Position numbers and translations under genes: made by a program. 64,000 nt of DNA from NCBI RefSeq assembly GCF_030811215.1, contig NZ_JAUSQM010000001.1, forward strand, positions 1,922,001-1,986,000. The letters are read 5' to 3'. The stretch comes from Nocardioides massiliensis (lineage in GTDB: Bacteria; Actinomycetota; Actinomycetes; Propionibacteriales; Nocardioidaceae). The notes beneath the pieces were generated by a model that was given only the letters and a program-made list of their open reading frames with translations, had not been told where the DNA came from and made no database searches. How positions within the stretch are numbered: position 1 is the first letter of the stretch; the number at the start of each line of letters is the position of its first letter. Shown in pieces: positions 46,715 through 56,028 of the stretch.

Positions 46715-48475
46715 ATGGGGATCAGCACCGGTGAGGCGTCGGCGCGGTTGAGCCCGCAGACGCGCAGAGCGGCGCTCGAGGCGATGGAGGCCACCGACCT
46801 GCACGGGGCCGAGCTCGACGTGCTCGTCGTCGGGGGCGGGGTCGTCGGCGCAGGCACGGCGCTGGACGCCGTGACCCGCGGGCTGTCCGTCGGCCTCATC
46901 GAGCAGCGCGACCTCGCCTCCGGCACGAGCAGCCGCAGCTCGAAGCTGGTGCACGGCGGCCTGCGCTACCTGGAGATGTTCGACTTCGGCCTCGTGCGCG
47001 AGGCGCTCGAGGAGCGCGGCCTGCTGCTGACCCGGCTGGCGCCGCACCTCGTGCGCCCGGTGCCGTTCCTCTATCCCCTGCACCACCCCTGGCAGCGTCC
47101 GTACGTCGGAGCGGGCCTGGCGCTCTACGACACCATGGCCGCGGCCGGGGCGTACCCCCGCGGGGTGCCCACCCATCGGCACCTCGGGCGTCGCCAGGTC
47201 GCCCGGATCGCCCCCGACCTGCGCACCGACGAGCTGTCCGGGGCCATCCGCTACCACGACGCGCAGGTCGACGACGGCCGGCTCGTGCTGACGATCGCGC
47301 GCACCGCCGCCCACCACGGGGCCCATGTCGCCACCCGCACCCGCGTCATCGGGTTCCTGCGCGAGGGCGAGCGGGTCGTCGGCGTCCGTGCGCGCGACCT
47401 GGAGTCGGGCCGCGAGCTCGAGGTGCGCGCCCGGGTCGTCGTCAACGCCGCCGGGGTCTGGACCGACGAGATCCAGGAGCTCGTGGGTGGTCGCGGCGCA
47501 CTGCATGTGCAGGCCAGCAAGGGCATCCACCTCGTCGTGCCGCGCGACCGGATCCGCTCCGAGGCCGGCTTCATCACCAAGACCGCCACCTCGGTGCTGT
47601 TCGTCATCCCGTGGGGGCGGCACTGGATCATCGGCACGACGGACACGCCGTGGGACTTCGACCTGGCGCACCCGGCCGCGTCCAGAGCCGACATCGACTA
47701 CGTCCTGGACAGCGTCAACGCGATCCTGCGTGAGCCGCTCGGCCACGAGGACGTCGAGGGGGTGTACGCCGGGCTCCGGCCGCTGCTGCGCGGCGAGTCG
47801 GAGCCGACATCGCGCATCTCCCGCGAGCACACGGTGGTGACGCCCGTGCCGGGCCTGGTGATGATCGCCGGCGGCAAGCTCACGACGTACCGCGTCATGG
47901 CGCGCGACGCGATCGACGCCGCAGCCCACTCGCTGCGGGCGACCGGCAACGTCGAGGTGCGTCCGTCCATCACCGACGAGGTGCCGCTGCTGGGGGCTGC
48001 CGGGTTCGCGGCTCGCCGCAACCAGCGCGTGGCGCTGGCGCACCGGCTCGGGATCCACGTGAGTCGCGTCGACCACCTGCTCGGACGCTACGGCACGCTG
48101 ATCGACGACCTCGTCGAGCTGGTCCGGGCGCGTCCCGAGCTGGCCGAGCCCATCGACGGCGCCGACGACTACCTGACCGCGGAAGTTGTCTACGCCGTCA
48201 CCCACGAGGGTGCCCAGCACCTCGACGACGTCCTGGTCCGGCGGACGCTGATCTCCATGGAGACCTTCGACCGGGGCGTGCACGCGGCCGAGCCCGTGGC
48301 CCGGCTGATGGCCGACGAGCTGGGCTGGGACGCGGCCCGCGTCGCCGAGGAGGTCGACCACTACCTGCGCCGGGTCGAGGCGGAGCGGCTCAGCCAGGAG
48401 AAGCTCACCGACCAGGAGGCCGACGAGGCGCTGGTCGGACCGCGGCGCGTGGTCGACGTAGGCCCGGACTCCTGA
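46715..48475 (+). CDS. glpD: Glycerol-3-phosphate dehydrogenase
   Basis: A 586-residue FAD-dependent, membrane-associated enzyme that oxidises glycerol-3-phosphate to dihydroxyacetone phosphate. Seen: LDVLVVGGGVVGAGTALDAVTRG, IEQRDLASGTSSRSSKLVHGGLRYLE, HWIIGTTDTPWDFD and VMIAGGKLTTYRVMARDA, plus the C-terminal helical domain. CAGACT six bases before the ATG is a near -10. It ends 3 bp before the convergent NTF2-like gene. Confidence 0.95.
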   Translation: MGISTGEASARLSPQTRRAALEAMEATDLHGAELDVLVVGGGVVGAGTALDAVTRGLSVGLIEQRDLASGTSSRSSKLVHGGLRYLEMFDFGLVREALEERGLLLTRLAPHLVRPVPFLYPLHHPWQRPYVGAGLALYDTMAAAGAYPRGVPTHRHLGRRQVARIAPDLRTDELSGAIRYHDAQVDDGRLVLTIARTAAHHGAHVATRTRVIGFLREGERVVGVRARDLESGRELEVRARVVVNAAGVWTDEIQELVGGRGALHVQASKGIHLVVPRDRIRSEAGFITKTATSVLFVIPWGRHWIIGTTDTPWDFDLAHPAASRADIDYVLDSVNAILREPLGHEDVEGVYAGLRPLLRGESEPTSRISREHTVVTPVPGLVMIAGGKLTTYRVMARDAIDAAAHSLRATGNVEVRPSITDEVPLLGAAGFAARRNQRVALAHRLGIHVSRVDHLLGRYGTLIDDLVELVRARPELAEPIDGADDYLTAEVVYAVTHEGAQHLDDVLVRRTLISMETFDRGVHAAEPVARLMADELGWDAARVAEEVDHYLRRVEAERLSQEKLTDQEADEALVGPRRVVDVGPDS

Positions 48476-48478
48476 ACC

Positions 48479-48823
48479 TCAGCCGGGCTGGGTGCGGTAG
48501 GCGATCGCCATGCGGATGATGGCGCCGGTGTCGTCGACGGTGAGGTGGTCGAGGGCGAAGGTACGCCGTCCCGCGGTGAGCGCCTCGAGCTCGAAGGCGC
48601 AGATCCGGCCGTCGGCGACCCAGCCGCTGCCGGTCATCTCCGGCTTCGCGGGGATGATGAAGGTGCCGTAGAACTCGCGCAGCCGGTCCGCGCCCTCGAA
48701 CGTCCCCAGCGGGTGGAGCACGACGGCGTCGTCGGCGAACAACGCCAGCAGGCCTTCGAGGTCGCCGGCGTTGATCGTGTCGAGGTAGCGCTGCGCGGCG
48801 CGGCGGGCGGGGCTCTCGCTCAT
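48479..48823 (-). CDS. NTF2/SnoaL-like protein
   Basis: A 114-residue cone-shaped fold protein ([41 protein letters not shown]). Relatives include steroid isomerases and dehydratases. It overlaps the P450 gene by ATGA (48820-48823) and lies in a cluster behind a KstR-type operator, so a role on sterol-derived ketones is likely. No catalytic pair can be fixed with confidence. Confidence 0.85.
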   Translation of the reverse strand: MSESPARRAAQRYLDTINAGDLEGLLALFADDAVVLHPLGTFEGADRLREFYGTFIIPAKPEMTGSGWVADGRICAFELEALTAGRRTFALDHLTVDDTGAIIRMAIAYRTQPG

Positions 48824-50082
48824 GCCGGGCTCCCGGCGCCGACGGGCCGGCGGTCGAGGACGACCTGGAGCCGGCGGATGCCGGTGTGCCGGTTGCTCTG
48901 CGTCCACTCCACCGGCGCAGCGAGGCTGATCGCGTCGAAGCGGGGAAGCAGCTCCTCCAGCACCGTGCGGATCTCCAGCCGCGCGAGGCTGGCCCCCAGG
49001 CAGAAGTGGATGCCCTGGCCGAACCCCAGGTGGGCGTTGGGAGAGCGGGTCACGTCGAAGGTGTCCGCGTCGGGGAACTGCAGCGGGTCGCGGTTGGCGG
49101 ACGCCTCCCATACGAGCACCTTGTCGCCGGCGGCGATGGAGCGCCCGCCGAGCTCGCAGTCGACCGTCGCCGTACGCCGCTTGGACGGCGACGGCGTCGT
49201 CCAGCGCAGGATCTCCTCGACCGCGCCACCCACGAGCGGCGGGTCCGCGCGCAACGCAGCGAGCTGGTCGGGATGCTCGATCAGCGCGACGAGCCCGCCG
49301 GCGATGGCGTTGCGGGTGGTCTCGGCGCCGGCGCTGAACAGCAGGGAGAAGAACAGATAGAGCTCCTCGTCGCTCATCTGCGGCGGGTCCATGTCGGGCA
49401 GCGTCGCGTGCACGATCGCCGACAGCATGTCGTCGGTGGGCCGCGCACGTTTCTCCGCGATCACCTGGGTGCCGTAGGCGTGCATCCGGCGCCGCGACTC
49501 CAGCTGCTCCTCGGTCGGCGGGTCGAACGACCGGCGCGACCCCTTGAAGTCGAACAACGGCTCCACGACCTCGAAGAGCCAATGGCGCTCGCTCTCGGGG
49601 ATGCCCAGCAGCAGGCAGATCATCTGCATCGGCAGCTCGGCGGCCACGTCGGTGAGGAAGTCGAACGGCTCGCCGGGAGCCGCGCCGTCGAGCAGCCTCC
49701 GGGTGCGCTCGCGCAGGTCCTCCTCGACCCGGGTGATGGTGCGCGGCGTCAGCCCGGCGCTCACGAGCCGGCGGATCCGGTTGTGCCGCGGGTCGTCCAT
49801 CATGTTCAGCACGCGGCCGGCCATCTCCAGGTCCTGCAGCAGGGTGCCGCCACCGGTGCGCTCGCCGCCGCGCTCGGACGAGAACGTCTGCGGGTCGCGC
49901 AGCACCGCCAGCGTCTCGGCGTACGTCGCGACCGACCAGAACCCCTCGCCGTCGGGGGTGTACTCCGTCGGGTCCTGCCAGTGCACGGGTGCCTCGCGCC
50001 GGTGCAGCGCGAACAGCGCGTGCGGGAACCCGTCCGCGAAGGTAGCGAGGTCGGTCAGGTCGATGTCGGCCAGGCCTGTCAT
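48820..50082 (-). CDS. Cytochrome P450 (CYP125/CYP142-like)
   Basis: A 420-residue P450. Oxygen-binding helix: [18 protein letters not shown] (about 250); ExxR in EEILRW; heme Cys in [16 protein letters not shown] (about 361). The AGAETTRNA pattern is shared with mycobacterial CYP125/142, which oxidise the cholesterol side chain. Subfamily is uncertain. The start is ATG 50082 with GAAGGG upstream. The divergent control region carries a perfect KstR-type operator. Confidence 0.9.
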   Translation of the reverse strand: MTGLADIDLTDLATFADGFPHALFALHRREAPVHWQDPTEYTPDGEGFWSVATYAETLAVLRDPQTFSSERGGERTGGGTLLQDLEMAGRVLNMMDDPRHNRIRRLVSAGLTPRTITRVEEDLRERTRRLLDGAAPGEPFDFLTDVAAELPMQMICLLLGIPESERHWLFEVVEPLFDFKGSRRSFDPPTEEQLESRRRMHAYGTQVIAEKRARPTDDMLSAIVHATLPDMDPPQMSDEELYLFFSLLFSAGAETTRNAIAGGLVALIEHPDQLAALRADPPLVGGAVEEILRWTTPSPSKRRTATVDCELGGRSIAAGDKVLVWEASANRDPLQFPDADTFDVTRSPNAHLGFGQGIHFCLGASLARLEIRTVLEELLPRFDAISLAAPVEWTQSNRHTGIRRLQVVLDRRPVGAGSPA

Positions 50083-50146
50083 GTCGTCGGACCCTTCCAC
50101 CGGCTGCGACCGGTGTCGAGGCTCGTTGCGGTTCTTGGCGAACTCG

Positions 50147-50176
50147 TTGACAACTAGAACGCGTTCCACCTACGTT
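50147..50176 (+). promoter_or_regulatory. Promoter with KstR-type operator between P450 and APH operons
   Basis: TTGACA (50147-50152) and TACGTT (50171-50176) are 18 bases apart. Inside the spacer, TAGAACGCGTTCCA (50155-50168) fits the KstR consensus TNNAACNNGTTNNA at every fixed position. A repressor bound here would block the rightward promoter, and probably the leftward P450 promoter too. Confidence 0.72.
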
Positions 50177-50229
50177 CGGCGGACGTGACGCGGGTCACCT
50201 CACCCGCGCCTGGCCATGAAGGTGCCTTT

Positions 50230-51381
50230 ATGACGCAAGCGCCCCCGCCACCGGACATGCAGATGCAGCGCAGCAGTCGGCCGCCGGAGGAGACCGGCGC
50301 GTTGATCGGCACGTGGCTGGCCGGCGAGGTCGGGGTGGACCACGTCGAGGTGGCGGTCGTCGGGGGCATCGACTCCAACGGACTCTCCTCCGACACGCTC
50401 GTCCTCGACGCCCACTGGGACCTGCCCGGGGCCGGCGGGGGCACGCGCCACGGCGGACGGTTCGTCACCCGCGCGGCGCCGGCCGAGGGCGACGTACCCG
50501 TCTTCCCGGTGTACGCCCTGCACCACCAGCGCGATGTCATCCGGATGGTCGGTGAGCTCACCGACGTGCCAGTGCCGGCGGTGCCGTACTCCGAGATGAC
50601 CGGCAGCGTCCTGGGCGCGCCGTTCTTCCTCATGGAGCACATCGACGGGATCGTCCCGCCGGACGTGCTGCCCTACAACTTCGGCGACAACTGGTTCGCC
50701 GACGCCACCCTCGAGCAGCAGCGTCGGCTCCAGGACGCCACGATCGACGTGGTCGCGCGCATCCACGCCATCCCCGACGCGACGACGACGTTCGGCTACC
50801 TCGCCGAGGGTCTCGCCGGTCGTCCGGGCTCGCACGAGCAGCATCTGGCCCGCGTACGCCGGTGGTACGAGTTCGGTGCGGCGGACATGGGTCGCTCGCC
50901 GTTGGTGGAGCGCGGTCTGGACTGGCTGGCCTCCCACACGCCGGCACTCGCGCGGCCCGAGGAGGCCGTGCTGTGCTGGGGCGACGCCCGGATCGGCAAC
51001 GTGCTCTACCGCGACTTCGAGCCCGTGGCCGTCCTCGACTGGGAGATGGCCGCGCTCGGACCGCGCGAGCTCGACCCGTCGTGGATGATCTTCGCCCACC
51101 GCGTCTTCGAGGGGATCACCGGCGCGCTCGGCCTGCCCGGCATGCCGCACGTGCTGCGCGAGGAGGACGTACGCGCCACCTACCTCGCCCGCACGGGCAT
51201 CGAGCTGGGTGACCTCGAGTGGTTCACGGTGCTGCACGCGATCCAGTGGTGCTGCGTCTTCCTGCGCACCGGTGCGCGCCAGGTCCACTTCGGGGAGATC
51301 GAGCGACCCGAGGACCCCGAGGGCCTGTTCCACCACAAGGCGCTGCTCGAGCGCATCCTGGACGAGGTAGGAGACCGGTGA
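50230..51381 (+). CDS. APH-family phosphotransferase-like protein
   Basis: A 383-residue aminoglycoside-phosphotransferase-fold protein. The kinase catalytic site reads CWGDARIGNVLYRDFEPVAVLDWEMAALG (Asp near 251 and the DxD-like WE), with Trp replacing the usual His before Gly-Asp. In mycobacterial lipid and sterol loci, similar proteins are common next to acyl-CoA genes. ATG 50230 is chosen (GAAGGTG before it); GTG 50185 could give a leaderless longer form. It overlaps the next gene by one base. Confidence 0.87.
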   Translation: MTQAPPPPDMQMQRSSRPPEETGALIGTWLAGEVGVDHVEVAVVGGIDSNGLSSDTLVLDAHWDLPGAGGGTRHGGRFVTRAAPAEGDVPVFPVYALHHQRDVIRMVGELTDVPVPAVPYSEMTGSVLGAPFFLMEHIDGIVPPDVLPYNFGDNWFADATLEQQRRLQDATIDVVARIHAIPDATTTFGYLAEGLAGRPGSHEQHLARVRRWYEFGAADMGRSPLVERGLDWLASHTPALARPEEAVLCWGDARIGNVLYRDFEPVAVLDWEMAALGPRELDPSWMIFAHRVFEGITGALGLPGMPHVLREEDVRATYLARTGIELGDLEWFTVLHAIQWCCVFLRTGARQVHFGEIERPEDPEGLFHHKALLERILDEVGDR

Positions 51382-52493
51382 TGGTCAGTCCGCTCGACGA
51401 GTTCCCGATCCACCAGGCGCCGCTGCCGGTCGCCTGGCCGGCCAGCAGCGATCGCAACTTCTACGACCGCTGCTACTTCAACGCCCACGACCGCACCGGC
51501 GACCTGTTCCTCATCACCGGGTTGGGCTACTACCCCAACCTCGGCACCAAGGACGCCTACCTGCTGATCGCGCGCAACGGCACCCACACGGCGGTGCACC
51601 TGTCGGACCTGTGCGACAACGACCGGATGAACCAGCAGGTCGGCAACTACCGGATCCACGTCGAGGAGCCGCTGCAGCGCATCCGGATCACCCTCGAGGA
51701 GACCGAGGGGATCGCAGCCGAGCTCACCTGGGAGGGTTCCTTCCCGGTGCTGCAGGAGCTGCCGCACGTCCTGCGCTCCGGATCGCGCGTGACGCTGGAC
51801 GCCCAGCGGTTCGCGCAGGTCGGCACGTGGAGCGGGCAGCTCGACGTCGACGGGGAGCGCATCGACGTCACCCCCGACCGCTGGGTCGGCACCCGCGACC
51901 GGTCCTGGGGCATCCGGCCGGTGGGGGAGTCCGAGCCCGCCGGCGCGCCGGCGGACCCGCCGTTCGACGGCATGTGGTGGCTCTACGTCCCCATGCGGTT
52001 CGAGGAGTTCGCGGTCGTGCTGATCATGCAGGAGTCGCCCGACGGCTACCGCACGCTCAACGACTGCCACCGGGTCTTCCCCGACGGCCGTGCCGAGCAG
52101 CTCGGCTGGCCCCGCGTCCAGGTCCACTACCGCAGCGGCACCCGGCTCCCGAGCGGGGCGACCATCACCTGCACCACCCTGGACGGCACGCCGCTCGAGC
52201 TCGAGGTCTCCTCGCTGCTCGCCGCGCCCCTGCACGTCGGTGGCGGCTACGGCGGCGACCCCGACTGGCTGCACGGCATGTGGAAGGGCGAGAAGTTCGT
52301 CGAGCGCGTCCACTACGACCTCGCCGACGAGGCCGTGCAGGGCCGGATGATGTTCGGCTGCATCGACCACGTCGGTCGCACCGTGCTGACCGAGAACGGC
52401 CGCACCCACGAGGGCTTCGGCCTGTTCGAGCACTTCTGCATCGGACGCCACGACCCCAGTGGCTTCACCGACTGGTTCGCGACCGCTCCCTGA
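51381..52493 (+). CDS. DUF7064/7065-like hypothetical protein
   Basis: A 370-residue protein of two beta-rich halves with many Trp and Tyr (YDRCYFNAHDRTGDLFLITGLGYYPNLG; TRDRSWGIRPVG; MWWLYVPMRFEEF), similar in style to lipocalin-like tocopherol-cyclase/AttH relatives. Exact family not certain. It starts within the APH stop (TGATG), and such pairs are frequent in sterol-degrading actinobacteria. It may bind a hydrophobic intermediate. Confidence 0.75.
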   Translation: MVSPLDEFPIHQAPLPVAWPASSDRNFYDRCYFNAHDRTGDLFLITGLGYYPNLGTKDAYLLIARNGTHTAVHLSDLCDNDRMNQQVGNYRIHVEEPLQRIRITLEETEGIAAELTWEGSFPVLQELPHVLRSGSRVTLDAQRFAQVGTWSGQLDVDGERIDVTPDRWVGTRDRSWGIRPVGESEPAGAPADPPFDGMWWLYVPMRFEEFAVVLIMQESPDGYRTLNDCHRVFPDGRAEQLGWPRVQVHYRSGTRLPSGATITCTTLDGTPLELEVSSLLAAPLHVGGGYGGDPDWLHGMWKGEKFVERVHYDLADEAVQGRMMFGCIDHVGRTVLTENGRTHEGFGLFEHFCIGRHDPSGFTDWFATAP

Positions 52494-52539
52494 CCTGGAT
52501 CTCGACAAGCTCGATCGACAACACGACTGAGAGGCACCT

Positions 52540-54009
52540 GTGACCGCGACCATCGACAGCTCCCTGGACCGCACCCAGCTCTTCATCGGAGGTCAGTGGG
52601 TCGACCCCGCGACGAGCGAGGTGATCGAGGTCGTCTCACCGGCAACGGAGGAGGTCGTCGCGCGGGTCCCGGCCGGCTCGCCCGCCGACATCGACCGTGC
52701 GGTCGAGGCGGCGCGCCGGGCCTTCGACCACGGCCCGTGGCCGCGGATGACACCCGAGGAGCGGATCGAGGTCGTCGCCCGCTTCTCCGGCCTCTACGCC
52801 ACGCGCATGGAGGAGATGGCGCAGGTCATCAGCACCGAGATGGGCTCGCCGATCTCGTTCTCCTCACTCGCGCAGGCGCCGGCACCGTGGATGATGGCCG
52901 AGACCTTCGTCAACATCGCCCGCGAGTTCGGCTGGGAGGAGCGGCGCGCCGGGGCACTGGGGGAGGTCGTCGTACGCCGTGAGCCGGTCGGGGTCGTGGC
53001 CGCGATCCCGCCGTGGAACGTCCCGCAGTTCACCACGATGTCGAAGGTGGTCCCGGCCCTGCTGGCCGGATGCACCGTCGTCGTGAAGCCCGCGCCCGAG
53101 ACCCCGCTGGACGGCTACCTCATGGCGGAGCTGCTCGCCGAGGCCGGCGTACCGGAGGGCGTGGTCAGCTTCGTCGCCGGCGACCGCGAGGTCGGCGCGC
53201 ACCTGGTCGCCCACCCCGGCATCGACAAGGTGGCCTTCACCGGCTCGACCGCCGCCGGCCGCAAGATCGCCGCCGTGTGCGGCGAGCAGCTCAAGCGCGT
53301 CAGCCTCGAGCTGGGCGGCAAGTCGGCCGCGATCGTCCTCGACGACGCCGACCTCGCCGCGGTGTCGGAGGGCATCAAGTTCATGGGACTGATGAACTCC
53401 GGGCAGGCCTGCGTGGCGCAGACCCGCATCCTGGTCAGCCGGCAGCGCCACGACGAGGTCGCCGACGCGCTGACCGAGATGCTGCGTGGCCTGACGGTGG
53501 GCGACCCGCTCGACCCCGCCTCGGAGATCGGCCCGATGGTCGCCAAGCGCCAGCAGGAGCGGGTCAACGGCTACATCGGCATCGGACAGGACGAGGGCGC
53601 GACCCTGGTCGCCGGCGGGCAGGGGATGCCCGACGGGCTCGACCGCGGATGGTACGTCCGGCCCACGCTCTTCGCCGGCGTCGACAACTCCATGCGGATC
53701 GCGCAGGAGGAGATCTTCGGCCCCGTGCTGTCGCTGATCGCCTACGACAGCGTCGAGGACGCCGTGAAGATCGCCAACGACTCCGAGTACGGCCTCGCCG
53801 GCACCGTCTGGACCGCCGATGCCGAGGCGGGTCTCGACGTGGCGCGGCAGGTGCGGGCGGGCACGTACGGCGTCAACACCTACACGATGGACTTCGCGGC
53901 TCCGTTCGGTGGCTACAAGGCATCCGGCATCGGCCGCGAGTTCGGTCCGGAGGGCCTGGCGCAGTACACCGAGCTGAAGTCGGTCTACACGAGCGTGCCG
54001 GAGATGTGA
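52540..54009 (+). CDS. Aldehyde dehydrogenase
   Basis: A 489-residue NAD(P)-dependent aldehyde dehydrogenase. Seen: PWNVPQFTTMSKVVPALLAGCTVVVKPAPETP, TGSTAAGRKI, Glu in SLELGGKSA, catalytic Cys291 in MNSGQACVAQTR, and EEIFGPVLSLIAYD. GTG start with AGAGG. It could oxidise an aldehyde made by the neighbouring P450. Third gene of the operon behind the KstR-type operator. Confidence 0.93.
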   Translation: MTATIDSSLDRTQLFIGGQWVDPATSEVIEVVSPATEEVVARVPAGSPADIDRAVEAARRAFDHGPWPRMTPEERIEVVARFSGLYATRMEEMAQVISTEMGSPISFSSLAQAPAPWMMAETFVNIAREFGWEERRAGALGEVVVRREPVGVVAAIPPWNVPQFTTMSKVVPALLAGCTVVVKPAPETPLDGYLMAELLAEAGVPEGVVSFVAGDREVGAHLVAHPGIDKVAFTGSTAAGRKIAAVCGEQLKRVSLELGGKSAAIVLDDADLAAVSEGIKFMGLMNSGQACVAQTRILVSRQRHDEVADALTEMLRGLTVGDPLDPASEIGPMVAKRQQERVNGYIGIGQDEGATLVAGGQGMPDGLDRGWYVRPTLFAGVDNSMRIAQEEIFGPVLSLIAYDSVEDAVKIANDSEYGLAGTVWTADAEAGLDVARQVRAGTYGVNTYTMDFAAPFGGYKASGIGREFGPEGLAQYTELKSVYTSVPEM

Positions 54010-54031
54010 GGGTCCCGTACCGTCTTGACCC

Positions 54032-55528
54032 ATGAGCGACCCCTTCTCGCACGACCAGGAGCTGCCTCACGTCATCGTCCTCGTCGGCGCGACCGGCGAC
54101 CTCTCCCAGCGCAAGCTGCTGCCGGGCCTGCTCCACCTGTTCCAGGCGGGGCTGGTCCGGCACAGCCGCATCATCGGCACCTCGCTCGACGACCTCGACA
54201 CGCCCGCGTTCGTCGAGCTGGCGCGGGTGGCGTGCCAGGAGGGCAGCAACCGCAAGGTCGACGACGAGCAGTGGCGTGACTTCGCCGGTCGGTTGGAGTA
54301 CGTGCCCCAGGCGGCCGGACCGGCGGCGCTGCGGGACGCGGTGATCGCGGCCGAGAAGCTGGTCGCCGAGGAGGTCGAGCGCGAGCATCCCGGCGAGCTG
54401 GCCGAGGTGCGACGGCTGCACTACCTGAGCGTCCCGCCCAAGGCCGCGCTGCAGGTGGTGCACATGCTCGACGACGCCGGCCTGGTGGAGCGCGCCCGGA
54501 TCGTCATGGAGAAGCCGTTCGGCACCGACCTGGCCAGCGCGAAGGCGCTCAACGACGAGCTGCACGAGGTCTTCACCGAGGACCAGATCTTCCGCATCGA
54601 CCACTTCCTCGGCAAGGAGGCGGCGCAGAACATCCTCGCCTTCCGGTTCGCCAACGGCCTGTTCGAGCCGATCTGGAACCGCAACCACATCGACCACGTG
54701 CAGATCGATGTGCCCGAGACGCTCGGCCTCGAGGGGCGTACGGCGTTCTACGAGGCGACCGGTGCCTACAAGGACATGGTGGTCACGCACCTGTTCCAGG
54801 TGCTGGCATTCACCGCGATGGAGCCGCCCACGTCGCTGGAGCCCGGCCCGATCGGGGAGGAGAAGAACAAGGTCTTCCGCTCGCTGCGTCCCATCGAGCC
54901 GCAGCACGTGGTCCGGGGTCAGTACGTCGGCTACCGCGACAAGGACGGCGTACCTGCCGACTCCGACACCGAGACCTTCATCGCCCTGCGCGCCGAGATC
55001 GACAACTGGCGCTGGGCGGGGGTTCCGTTCTACCTCCGCACCGGCAAGAAGCTCGCCGAGGGGGCACGGATCATCTCGATCGCCTTCAAGGAGCCGCCGC
55101 GGACGATGTTCCCGGCCGGCTCGGGCGTCGGCACGCACGGTCCCGACCACCTCACCTTCGACCTGGCCGACTCCTCGCGGCTGTCGCTGTCGTTCTACGG
55201 CAAGCGGCCCGGACCCGGGATGAAGCTCGACAAGCTGTCGATGCAGTTCGCGCTGCACGACACCCACTACGCGGGCGGTGTGCTGGAGGCCTACGAGCGG
55301 CTCATCCACGACGCGATGCGTGGCGACCACACGCTCTTCACCACCGCCGAGGGCGTCGAGCAGCTGTGGGAGAAGTCCCGGCCGCTGCTCGCCTCCCCGC
55401 CGCCGGTGCGGCCCTACCCGCCCGGGTCCTGGGGACCGAACGCGATCCACCAGCTCATCACGCCCCACGCCTGGCGGCTGCCGTTCGAGCGCGGGTGGCG
55501 CGAGGGGAACGCCGACCGGCCCGGTTGA
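54032..55528 (+). CDS. zwf: Glucose-6-phosphate dehydrogenase
   Basis: A 498-residue enzyme opening the pentose phosphate pathway and making NADPH. Seen: VLVGATGDLSQRKLLPGL, EKPFGTDLASA, catalytic RIDHFLGKEAAQN and FYLRTGKKL. TACCGT eight bases before the ATG suggests a leaderless mRNA. It stands alone here, not with tal/tkt. Confidence 0.96.
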   Translation: MSDPFSHDQELPHVIVLVGATGDLSQRKLLPGLLHLFQAGLVRHSRIIGTSLDDLDTPAFVELARVACQEGSNRKVDDEQWRDFAGRLEYVPQAAGPAALRDAVIAAEKLVAEEVEREHPGELAEVRRLHYLSVPPKAALQVVHMLDDAGLVERARIVMEKPFGTDLASAKALNDELHEVFTEDQIFRIDHFLGKEAAQNILAFRFANGLFEPIWNRNHIDHVQIDVPETLGLEGRTAFYEATGAYKDMVVTHLFQVLAFTAMEPPTSLEPGPIGEEKNKVFRSLRPIEPQHVVRGQYVGYRDKDGVPADSDTETFIALRAEIDNWRWAGVPFYLRTGKKLAEGARIISIAFKEPPRTMFPAGSGVGTHGPDHLTFDLADSSRLSLSFYGKRPGPGMKLDKLSMQFALHDTHYAGGVLEAYERLIHDAMRGDHTLFTTAEGVEQLWEKSRPLLASPPPVRPYPPGSWGPNAIHQLITPHAWRLPFERGWREGNADRPG

Positions 55529-55626
55529 CAGGGTTGAACCCTCGGGTGGGGTAGGTCCCGCGCCCTGCCTCGAGCTCCGCAAGGACACCAGCACGTCGTG
55601 ACATTGCGTCAGATAGGGTCGGCACC

Positions 55627-55983
55627 ATGGAGATCCTGCGTCAGATCCTGCTGGTCGTCCACATCCTCGGTTTCGCCGCGCTCGTCGGCGGGCTCCTGGT
55701 CCAGCTGAAGGGCCCGTACGCCGTCAACGCGCTCATGCGTGACGGTGCCGGCACCGCCTTCGTCAGCGGCCTGCTGCTCGTGGGGGTGCTGGAGGGCGGG
55801 GACGCCGACGTGGACCACATGAAGATCGGCGTGAAGTTCGCCGTGAGCCTGGTCGTCCTGGTCCTGGTGATGGCCAACCTCCGCAAGCCGTCGCTGCCCA
55901 AGGGCCTCTTCCTGGGCATCGCGGCGCTCGCGCTGCTCAACATCGGTGTCGCGGTCTTCTGGAGCAGCGCCCACACCTTCTGA
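55627..55983 (+). CDS. Small integral membrane protein
   Basis: A 118-residue protein with about four helices (QILLVVHILGFAALVGGLLV, GTAFVSGLLLVGVL, KFAVSLVVLVLVMANL, GLFLGIAALALLNIGVAVFW). The first helix keeps a His and ends the way small heme or transport proteins do, but no family is recognised. Leaderless: TAGGGT (55614-55619) seven bases before the ATG. Confidence 0.83.
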   Translation: MEILRQILLVVHILGFAALVGGLLVQLKGPYAVNALMRDGAGTAFVSGLLLVGVLEGGDADVDHMKIGVKFAVSLVVLVLVMANLRKPSLPKGLFLGIAALALLNIGVAVFWSSAHTF

Positions 55984-56028
55984 CGCCGGGCACCAGGGGT
56001 CGGTGTCGCAACCTAGGCTGGGACCACG

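Noticed and set aside
50185-50229. GTG 50185 as the start of the APH-like gene
   Set aside because: It could be leaderless (eight bases after TACGTT), but ATG 50230 has a Shine-Dalgarno-like GAAGGTG and gives the more usual length. Kept as an alternative only.
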